Source: Echinicola soli (lineage in GTDB: Bacteria; Bacteroidota; Bacteroidia; Cytophagales; Cyclobacteriaceae). Taken from it: 64,000 nucleotides of DNA. Both the position numbers and the translations under genes were made by a program. The notes below the pieces were generated by a model, which made no database searches, was not told where the DNA came from, and saw only the letters and a program-made list of their open reading frames with translations. The DNA lies in the NCBI RefSeq assembly GCF_006575665.1, contig NZ_CP041253.1:2393001-2457000 (forward strand), written 5' to 3'. Position 1 is the first letter of the stretch. Every line of letters begins with the position of its first letter. Below, piece by piece: positions 54,159-61,303 of this stretch.

Positions 54159-55820
54159 ATGGCGTCGAGATTTGGATTGATTTTACTTGGACTGACTCTT
54201 TTAGTAAGTAATCGTCTTTTTGGGTTTGATGGGAGGATCAATGAGGATTTTCCCCAAATAGAAGACACTGCTTCCTACGTTAATCTGTCTACTCCTTATA
54301 CCACCACGCTTACTTTTTTCCTAAACCTGGAAGAAGAGAATTTTAAACCAGAAAATGCAGCAAAAACCTTAGGGGGGAATTTAACTCCCGAGCAAGCCAG
54401 AAAGCAGGTGGTCAAGCTAAAGCAGGTTTTTGATGGGCAAGGGGTGTTTGTGGATGTCGAGCAGGTGCCCAATGAAGCAAATTTCACAGATTCTACCAGG
54501 AGCTATCAGGCCAAATACTTCTATGAGAATAACAGGCTCCCGAAAATTTTCTTGGAGAAAACAGGGGATAAGTGGAAGTTTTCCAGCTATTCTGTTACCA
54601 AAATCAATGAACTTCATAAGGAAACCTACCCTTATGGCACGGCCAAATTGCTAAACCTACTGCCCAAAATCGGACAGCAGGTTTACTTCGGCCTGCACTT
54701 GTGGCAACTGTGTGGGATGTTTTTGTTGGTGCTTTTTGTGTTTATGGCGCATAAGCTGTTTACATTCATTGTGGATAGGGGGATGTTTCATGTTTCGCTG
54801 AAACTTGGCTATAAGCAAGTGGCAGAGACATATCTTCTTCCGGTGGCGAGGGTGATCAGTATCTATTTTGTGGTACTGTTGGTGGATATATTCATTCGTG
54901 TATTGCAGCTGCCGATAGAGGTGGTTTCATGGATTGTGATTTTACTGAATGCTGTCAAGCCACTTATCATTACCATAGTTTTTTATAAATTGGCTGACCT
55001 GCTCTCTGCCTACTTTGAAAGACAGGCCGATAAAACCGAGTCCAATCTAGATGACCAGTTGGTGCCGCTGATCAGAAAGACGCTGAAGGCTTTTATCATT
55101 ATCGTTGGATCACTTTTTATCTTGAAAGATGGTTTGCAAGTGGACATCTGGCCATTCCTGACGGGGTTGTCCATTGGTGGTTTGGCATTTGCTTTGGCCG
55201 CGCAAGATACAATCAAGAATTTCTTCGGATCGGTGATGATTTTCATCGATAAGCCTTTCCAGGTGGGAGATTGGATTACCAGTGGAGATGTGGACGGTAC
55301 AGTGGAGGAAGTAGGATTTCGTTCCACACGGGTACGGACATTCAGGAATTCCCTGATGTACATTCCCAATGGCCGTATAGCAGACGCCACGGTCGATAAC
55401 CATGGTCTGCGGCAGTACCGAAGATTTTATACGACCATTACCATCACTTACGGTACACCGCCGGAGCTGATCGATGTGTTTGTAAAAGGGCTGCGTGAAA
55501 TTGTCAAAAACCATCCCCAGACCAGAAAAGATTACTACAACGTGTACTTTAACAATATGTCTGCTTATAGCTTGGACATCATGTTCTATGTGTTTTTTGA
55601 GGTGCCTACTTGGGGGGACGAGTTACAGGGAAGACATGAAATCCTGCTCAAAATTGTCAAGCTGGCAAACGAATTGGGTGTGAATTTTGCCTTCCCTACA
55701 CAGACCTTGCATATGGAGACATTCCCGGAGAAGAAAGGACTGTCGCCTATATATGAAGATAATGTGGACGCCTATAAGAAGCGATTGGATGCTTTTATCC
55801 AGAAGGAAATGAATAAGTAA
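54159..55820 (+). CDS. MscS-family mechanosensitive ion channel with extra N-terminal domain
   Basis: A 553-residue channel. The start at 54159 gives a signal-like helix (about 3-20) and is preferred over 54123. Residues 25-185 are a periplasmic-type domain (LTFFLNLEEENFKPENAAKTL, LTPEQARKQVVKLKQVFDGQG). Membrane helices lie at about 190-210, 230-250 and 270-295. The pore-lining TM3 and beta domain follow: GLSIGGLAFALAAQDTIKNFF, GSVMIFIDKPFQVGDWI and VEEVGFRSTRVRTFRNSL (about 335-400), the MscS signature. It releases solutes on osmotic downshock. It ends 1 base before the convergent TVP38 gene. Confidence 0.92.
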   Translation: MASRFGLILLGLTLLVSNRLFGFDGRINEDFPQIEDTASYVNLSTPYTTTLTFFLNLEEENFKPENAAKTLGGNLTPEQARKQVVKLKQVFDGQGVFVDVEQVPNEANFTDSTRSYQAKYFYENNRLPKIFLEKTGDKWKFSSYSVTKINELHKETYPYGTAKLLNLLPKIGQQVYFGLHLWQLCGMFLLVLFVFMAHKLFTFIVDRGMFHVSLKLGYKQVAETYLLPVARVISIYFVVLLVDIFIRVLQLPIEVVSWIVILLNAVKPLIITIVFYKLADLLSAYFERQADKTESNLDDQLVPLIRKTLKAFIIIVGSLFILKDGLQVDIWPFLTGLSIGGLAFALAAQDTIKNFFGSVMIFIDKPFQVGDWITSGDVDGTVEEVGFRSTRVRTFRNSLMYIPNGRIADATVDNHGLRQYRRFYTTITITYGTPPELIDVFVKGLREIVKNHPQTRKDYYNVYFNNMSAYSLDIMFYVFFEVPTWGDELQGRHEILLKIVKLANELGVNFAFPTQTLHMETFPEKKGLSPIYEDNVDAYKKRLDAFIQKEMNK

Positions 55821-55821
55821 A

Positions 55822-56520
55822 TTATTTGACAGGGGATCTAAAGAACCGACCGATTCCCCAAATGCTCACAGCAAGCAGCACCATAAATAGCAATAGCTGC
55901 GCAGTGTCGGTTCTATTGTCCAAGGCCTCCGTGAGTGAGCTGGCTGCCAGTCCCAATCCGAAAGCCATGAGTGTCCGAGGAAGCATACCGAAAAATCCGT
56001 AAAGAAGGATGTTTTTCCAGCCTGCTTTGATCATGGCAAAAAGGATGTTGGACAGGGCAAATGGGATGACAGGACTGATCCTGGTGAAGAAGATCAGGCT
56101 GCCCATTTCACTGCCCTTTTTATGGACGATGGCTTTTGCTTTGGGGTAATTGTCCAGCAATATCTCAAAACTGTTTTTATCCAATGTTAAGCCCACAAAG
56201 TATCCGAGCAAACTTGCCAGCGAATAGGCAATGGTGACAGCTGGTAATGCCGGCCAGCCCCACCAGTATCCCGCGAGGATGGCAAGGATGGTCGTAGGGC
56301 ATAATGCCAAGCCCATCATCATTGTGCCAGCAAGTATCAGGAGCAGATATAGGCCAGGTTGAACCATATTTGGGATTTCTTGGTGATGATAGGCATAACT
56401 GACCAAGAGCATGCTGCCCAAGGCAGGGACCACCATTACCCAAAGCACCGAAATAGCCATGAGAGGATTTTGACGGTAGAGGGATTTGATATTGGTTAAG
56501 AAAGTAATGTATCGAGCCAT
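55822..56520 (-). CDS. TVP38/TMEM64 (DedA-related) membrane protein
   Basis: A 232-residue polytopic protein with about six helices. The family signature lies at about 115-175: FVGLTLDKNSFEILLD, then SLIFFTRISPVIPFALSNILFA and the GWKNILLYGFFGMLPRTL segment. DedA-superfamily proteins act in lipid scrambling or proton-driven transport; the exact role here is unknown. It converges on the MscS gene, with 1 base between stop codons. Confidence 0.88.
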   Translation of the reverse strand: MARYITFLTNIKSLYRQNPLMAISVLWVMVVPALGSMLLVSYAYHHQEIPNMVQPGLYLLLILAGTMMMGLALCPTTILAILAGYWWGWPALPAVTIAYSLASLLGYFVGLTLDKNSFEILLDNYPKAKAIVHKKGSEMGSLIFFTRISPVIPFALSNILFAMIKAGWKNILLYGFFGMLPRTLMAFGLGLAASSLTEALDNRTDTAQLLLFMVLLAVSIWGIGRFFRSPVK

Positions 56521-56979
56521 GGATAGATGAAATCTTCCTCCAAATTAGGTAAAATTGTTTGGTTAACTGGAAGACTACTGTTCTCAGAAGGGCAAACACT
56601 TCTAAAAGAGCCAGTAAAATGATATCTGCCTGAGAGGACCTGTCTAGCCAGATAGAGTCAAGGCCTCCGCGCCATCCTTGGCTTCTACCTTGTCCGACAA
56701 ACTCGCCGTGGCGAGTGCCCAACTCCAATCTCCTGAACTTGGAGCATTGTGGAATGCCTTTGGCACGAGCCCTTTCAGGATGGATTGTTGGAGACAAATC
56801 CCAGGGTAGGTCGCAGCTTGTATGTCATCTAGCCGCGATGAGAGCGTCTCGTAATTAACCTGAATCTTACAAAGTCGGGTTCGCTTAAGTATTTTTCAGG
56901 TTTTATTGGTCTGGATAAGAGGAAATTTATTTTCTTTGGTTTACGTTCATGAGCCAAAGAAGAAATAAACGATAACAAT
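56521..56979. other. 459-bp spacer, no gene
   Basis: No gene supported. It holds a CTCGCC GTG GCGAG hairpin near 56701-56714 and a stretch at about 56640-56675 like that at 12207-12245. The end before the next gene is AT-rich. No riboswitch consensus was recognised upstream of the sulphur-amino-acid gene that follows. Confidence 0.4.
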
Positions 56980-58125
56980 ATGAAATTCGGAACCAAAGTC
57001 ATTCATGCCGGAGTAGAACCAGACCCTACCACCGGAGCGATCATGACCCCTATTTTTCAAACATCCACTTACGTGCAAAAGTCCCCTGGGCAGCATAAAG
57101 GATTTGAATACTCGAGAACCCATAATCCCACCCGTGATGCCCTCCAAAAGAGCATTGCTGCGCTGGAAAACGGCAAGCATGGGCTCTGCTTTTCTTCAGG
57201 AATGGGAGCGATAGATGCGGTCATCAAATTGCTCAGCCCTGGAGATGAAGTGATCAGTACCAACGATCTCTATGGCGGCACGTATCGGATATTTACAAAA
57301 GTCTTTGCCAAGTATGGCATTAAGTTTCACTTTGTGTCCATGGACGACCCATCCTCCATCGAGAAATACATCAATGACAAAACACGATTGATCTGGGCTG
57401 AAACCCCAACCAATCCGATGATGAACATCATCGATATCAAAGCCTTGTCCAATATCGCTGAAAAGCATGATCTGGTGCTGGGAGTAGACAATACTTTTGC
57501 GACACCTTACCTGCAAAATCCATTGGAACTGGGAGCTGATTTGGTGATGCATTCTGTGACGAAGTACTTGGCGGGCCACTCCGATGTGGTGATGGGAGCC
57601 CTGGTCGTCAATGACGACCGTTTGGCGGAAGACCTAGCCTTTATACAGAATTCCTGCGGCGCCACACCTGGTCCCCAGGATTGTTTTTTGGTGCTGAGAG
57701 GCATTAAGACGCTGCACCTTCGGATGGAGCGGCACTGCCAAAATGGTAAGACTATCGCCGGTTACCTCAGGCATCATCCCAAAGTAGATAAGGTATATTG
57801 GCCAGGCTTTGAGGATCACCCTAATCATCTCATCGCCGCCGGTCAAATGCGGGATTTTGGGGGGATGATCAGTTTTTCCATTGTCGGAGATAGGCAAGAA
57901 GATGCGATGAAGGTATTGGAAAACCTGCACTATTTTTCCCTTGCGGAATCTTTGGGAGGCGTGGAGTCTCTTTGTGGCCATCCTGCATCCATGACCCATG
58001 CGAGTATTCCCAAGGCAGAGAGGGAAAAAGTGGGATTGACAGATTCCCTGATTCGTTTGAGTGTTGGTGTGGAGGATGCTGAGGATCTTAAAAATGACCT
58101 CGCGGCTGCATTGGATTTGATTTAA
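56980..58125 (+). CDS. metB: cystathionine gamma-synthase-type PLP enzyme
   Basis: A 381-residue trans-sulphuration enzyme. Family marks: YSRTHNPTRDALQ, ALENGKHGLCFSSGMGAI (about 61-78), NDLYGGTYRI, and the PLP lysine K195 in HSVTKYLAGHSDVVMGA. The C-terminal GGMISF and GVESLCGHPASMTHASIP blocks (about 295-345) are those of MetB/cystathionine gamma-lyase. Between MetB, MetC-like lyase and methionine gamma-lyase the first is preferred on overall resemblance, not proof. Monocistronic. It converges on the minus-strand unknown gene 4 bases later. Confidence 0.85.
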   Translation: MKFGTKVIHAGVEPDPTTGAIMTPIFQTSTYVQKSPGQHKGFEYSRTHNPTRDALQKSIAALENGKHGLCFSSGMGAIDAVIKLLSPGDEVISTNDLYGGTYRIFTKVFAKYGIKFHFVSMDDPSSIEKYINDKTRLIWAETPTNPMMNIIDIKALSNIAEKHDLVLGVDNTFATPYLQNPLELGADLVMHSVTKYLAGHSDVVMGALVVNDDRLAEDLAFIQNSCGATPGPQDCFLVLRGIKTLHLRMERHCQNGKTIAGYLRHHPKVDKVYWPGFEDHPNHLIAAGQMRDFGGMISFSIVGDRQEDAMKVLENLHYFSLAESLGGVESLCGHPASMTHASIPKAEREKVGLTDSLIRLSVGVEDAEDLKNDLAAALDLI

Positions 58126-58129
58126 TTTC

Positions 58130-58969
58130 CTATCCCAAGATATCGGAAAAGAGATGTTGACATTGGCTGACTGCTTTGGCAGTCAGCTTTTTTTTGTTGC
58201 TCTTTAGTTTTTTAAGGAGTGTCTGGTATTTTTTAGAGGGGATATCTTCTGCTTCCGAAAGGCTAAAGGTGAGGTGCTGCAGAAAGAGATGGTTTTGGTA
58301 CCACTTGTACAGTAACTGGCTCAGGTCATTCATATACGTATGAATGAGGTCCGTAAAGGTGGCGTTTAAGCCAGATACCATACGGATGTTTTCCAAGCTG
58401 ATGATTAATTGTAAACCTTCATAGATGTCTTTGATTTCTTTTGCTTCTAGCTGCTTTTCGCTGTCAAATTTAAAAAAAGCCAGTTCCTCATTGATCAGCT
58501 GTGTGGTTGCGGTATTGATTTGAAGAGGCCTGAGCTGCTTGCTGTGGTCAAAAGCCTGTTTGTAAAGTTCTTCCCATATTTTGGTAGGGGTGGCGAAGAT
58601 CTCATCGTATGCATCTGCATAGATGAGATCCCTGTCCTTCAATAACTTCTTCTTGTAGCTGGTAAAATGAATCCCAGAGGTGACTGTTTCTTCTTCTAAT
58701 GCCTGTATCACCAATTTGATGTGCAATACTTTCTTAAGGCTCTTGAAAAGAGTCTTATAGGGAGCGAAGAGGGTGAATTTTAGCTTTTCTTCATTAAAGT
58801 GAATCCTGCTTATTAACTCAATATAGATCTCGAGAAAGATTAACTTTTCTTCCAGCTCTACAGCCTTTTTGGACTTAAAGAGCTTGGTCAAATCGGTGAA
58901 CAGCCGCTTAGCCAACGTATATTGTTGGTCAAATGACTGGAAAACAGGAGAGACGTTTTGAACCTGCAT
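58130..58969 (-). CDS. all-helical protein of unknown function
   Basis: A 279-residue cytoplasmic protein with no signal peptide, no cysteine-rich site and high Lys/Leu/Glu content. Helices dominate, with a coiled-coil-like stretch LTKLFKSKKAVELEEKLIFLEI (about 27-48) and a C-terminal basic helix LKKLKSNKKKLTAKAVSQ. Spaced Lys and His residues make a CHAD-like polyphosphate-binding fold conceivable, but I cannot confirm it. It lies 6 bases downstream of the Smr gene, so is part of that transcript. Confidence 0.65.
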   Translation of the reverse strand: MQVQNVSPVFQSFDQQYTLAKRLFTDLTKLFKSKKAVELEEKLIFLEIYIELISRIHFNEEKLKFTLFAPYKTLFKSLKKVLHIKLVIQALEEETVTSGIHFTSYKKKLLKDRDLIYADAYDEIFATPTKIWEELYKQAFDHSKQLRPLQINTATTQLINEELAFFKFDSEKQLEAKEIKDIYEGLQLIISLENIRMVSGLNATFTDLIHTYMNDLSQLLYKWYQNHLFLQHLTFSLSEAEDIPSKKYQTLLKKLKSNKKKLTAKAVSQCQHLFSDILG

Positions 58970-58975
58970 AGGCGT

Positions 58976-59932
58976 TTAGTTTATACGAACAAGGGTAGCC
59001 CCATATCCAAAGCGGTTCTTTTGGGTATCTTGAAAGTACTTAATATTTCCCAATTGACTGAGGTATTTGTGGATTTCTTTTCGCAAAACACCATTGCCAA
59101 TCCCATGGATAAAGGAAATTTCGTCCATTCCCGAGGCGATGGCATAGTTTAAGTTCTTCTCAAAAGTCTCCATCTGTAGCCGCAGCATCTCGCTGTTGCT
59201 CATGAATTCATGGTCATCTGCCAGCTTTTCGATATGTAGGTCAATCTCCTTGTCAGGTCGTTTGAATTGTTTTTCAACGGGTTGTGCACTAGCGTTGTTC
59301 AGTTCTTGGTTGAGTTGGTTGATGTCCAGTGATTTGGTCTGGTGGTCCAGCGGGAAAAGGTAACTTTTCTTGCCCGTAACTGGTGCGTTCTGTTGGCTCT
59401 TGAAAAAAGAGGAGGCTTTAAATTTTACCTTTTTTTCAAAAGCCGGCATTGTCTTTTCCGCTTTGTGGTTAATGGGAATAAAGCGAAAAAAGAGTTCTGG
59501 CCATTTTTCAAACTGTGGAATGGCTTTTTCATCAATTTTTTGGCTGGTCTTGGCTGAGAAGTTTCCCGATGCCAATGTCCTGGAGTTATCGCCAAACACT
59601 TCAGAAGCCATGAAAAGGTAATCTTTGTCCGTATTATTGATCAGATGGACGCTGAGGTCTTTGTCATTTAACGGGACATAGCTGATGAACAGCCCTGTTT
59701 GAGGTTGATGGCTTTTGACAGTCGCAAGCGATTCTGCCTTGGAAGGAGCGCCGCTTTTCTCTTTACCAAAATACTCTTTTTCGGTTTGATGGATTACGAC
59801 CACCTCGTTTTTCATGGCCGGGATTTTAAATCCATCCTCTATTTCGATTTCAATCCTTCCGCTTCCGGATATTTTGGTAATCGTACCTTCTTCATTTCCG
59901 TGCAGCAGCCGCACTTTATCTCCGATGTTCAT
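58976..59932 (-). CDS. DUF2027 and Smr-domain protein
   Basis: A 318-residue protein. N-terminus (1-60) is a KOW-like strand set (IGDKVRLLHGNEEGTITKIS). The middle (about 75-170) is the DUF2027 jellyroll, and a linker rich in charged residues follows. The C-terminal Smr domain (about 225-318) has IDLHIEKL, then FIHGIGNGVLRKEI (the HGxGxG nicking-endonuclease motif) and the RFGYGATLV end. Smr domains occur in MutS2 and act on branched DNA or on stalled mRNA. It shares a 4-base overlap with the photolyase gene, consistent with a DNA-repair unit. Confidence 0.85.
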   Translation of the reverse strand: MNIGDKVRLLHGNEEGTITKISGSGRIEIEIEDGFKIPAMKNEVVVIHQTEKEYFGKEKSGAPSKAESLATVKSHQPQTGLFISYVPLNDKDLSVHLINNTDKDYLFMASEVFGDNSRTLASGNFSAKTSQKIDEKAIPQFEKWPELFFRFIPINHKAEKTMPAFEKKVKFKASSFFKSQQNAPVTGKKSYLFPLDHQTKSLDINQLNQELNNASAQPVEKQFKRPDKEIDLHIEKLADDHEFMSNSEMLRLQMETFEKNLNYAIASGMDEISFIHGIGNGVLRKEIHKYLSQLGNIKYFQDTQKNRFGYGATLVRIN

Positions 59933-61224
59933 TTGTCCAATGCTGATTTATACGTTTCAAGTGCCCTTTCACGAGCTTTTTTGTGATCTACCATGGGGGC
60001 TGGATATTGGTCAGTGCCAAATTCCTTGACCCATTTTTTGATGTAATTGAGGTCTTTGTCAAATTTCTTTACTTGGGATGCCGGGTTAAATATCCTAAAG
60101 TACGGCTGGGCATCGGTGCCTGTTCCTGCGGCCCATTGCCAGTTGCCATTGTTGGACGCCAGTTCATAGTCCAGCAATTTTTTTGCAAAATACGCTTCTC
60201 CCCAACGCCAGTCAATTAAAAGATGCTTTGTTAAAAAACTTGCCGTAATCATTCTTACCCTGTTGTGCATGTGTCCGGTGGCGTTTAGCTCACGCATACC
60301 TGCATCTACGATGGGATAGCCCGTATTTCCTTCGCACCATTTCTCGAATTCTTCCTCATCGTTGCGCCAGGGAATATTGTCGTATTTTTTCTTAAAGGAT
60401 TCGGTAACGACATGTGGGTTATGGAAAAGGATCATCATAAAAAACTCCCGCCAGATCAATTCGCTCAAGTATGTTTCATTTAGCTTATCGGCTTCAAGGG
60501 CAAGTTTCCTGACACTGATGGTGCCAAAACGTAGATGGATGCCAAGATGTGAAGTTTTGTCCTGCGCAGGAAAATCCCGCGTTTCATCATAATTTCTGAT
60601 GATTGGTTTGTTGATTTCCAATGGAGGAATTGCGATGTCCGTTTCGATGAAGCCCAGCTCCCTGAGTGTTGGGAAATCGAAGGGGGCGGTTTGGTGTAAT
60701 TGTTTGAGGTTTGGTTCAAGAAGTGCGGGGGCATTTGCTTTGAATTTTTTTAACCATGCATTTTTATAAGGGGTGTAAACTTTATAGAAATCCCCGCTTT
60801 CATTAAGGATTTCATTCTTTTCGTAAATGATCTGGTCCTTGAAGTCCAAAAAGTCGATTTTCCGCTCATGGAGAAATTTATCGACTTCTTTGTCCCTTGA
60901 GATGGCATAGGGTTCATAATCCCTGTTGGTATAGACAGCGGTGATGGGATACTCCTCGACAAGCTGTTCAAAAATGGCCATTGGCTTGCCTGTTTTTATC
61001 AACAGCGACGAACCCTGGGCTTTTAGTTCTTCCTGTAGTTTCTGAAGTTGGTGGTGAATAAATGCTACGCGGCCATCTTTTTTGTCCTCCAATTCTTCTA
61101 GGATGTCCGTATCAAAAATAAATAGTGGTAAAACATTCTCCTCATTCTGACAGGCATAAAACAGCCCCGTGTTGTCGTCCAAACGCAGGTCTCTCCGCAT
61201 CCAAAAAAGGGTAATTTTTTTCAT
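59929..61224 (-). CDS. phrB: deoxyribodipyrimidine photolyase/cryptochrome
   Basis: A 431-residue photolyase, counted from the ATG at 61224 (MKKITLFWMRRDLRLDDN), which is the usual N-terminus; a seven-residue extension is unlikely. The N-terminal antenna domain (1-130) has VLPLFIFD, and the FAD domain carries LIWREFFMMILF, PIVDAGMRELNATGHMHNRVRM (about 316-337) and NGNWQWAAGTGTDAQPYFRIFNP-type segments (about 375-397), the photolyase class I signature. It uses light to reverse pyrimidine dimers. It overlaps the Smr gene by 4 bases. Confidence 0.93.
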   Translation of the reverse strand: MKKITLFWMRRDLRLDDNTGLFYACQNEENVLPLFIFDTDILEELEDKKDGRVAFIHHQLQKLQEELKAQGSSLLIKTGKPMAIFEQLVEEYPITAVYTNRDYEPYAISRDKEVDKFLHERKIDFLDFKDQIIYEKNEILNESGDFYKVYTPYKNAWLKKFKANAPALLEPNLKQLHQTAPFDFPTLRELGFIETDIAIPPLEINKPIIRNYDETRDFPAQDKTSHLGIHLRFGTISVRKLALEADKLNETYLSELIWREFFMMILFHNPHVVTESFKKKYDNIPWRNDEEEFEKWCEGNTGYPIVDAGMRELNATGHMHNRVRMITASFLTKHLLIDWRWGEAYFAKKLLDYELASNNGNWQWAAGTGTDAQPYFRIFNPASQVKKFDKDLNYIKKWVKEFGTDQYPAPMVDHKKARERALETYKSALDK

Positions 61225-61303
61225 TGATCTTAAAGGTTTAAGCATCCAAAGGTTATAAGGATATGGTAAGTTCTATTTTCCTGTTTATAACCTATATAAC
61301 CCC

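Noticed and set aside
56177..56797. 206-codon minus-strand ORF overlapping the TVP38 gene
   Set aside because: Most of it is an out-of-frame reading of the TVP38 gene; the rest lies in repeat-like spacer.
56521..56979. SAM or other riboswitch upstream of the metB-type gene
   Set aside because: No recognisable conserved core could be found by eye, and no terminator precedes the gene.
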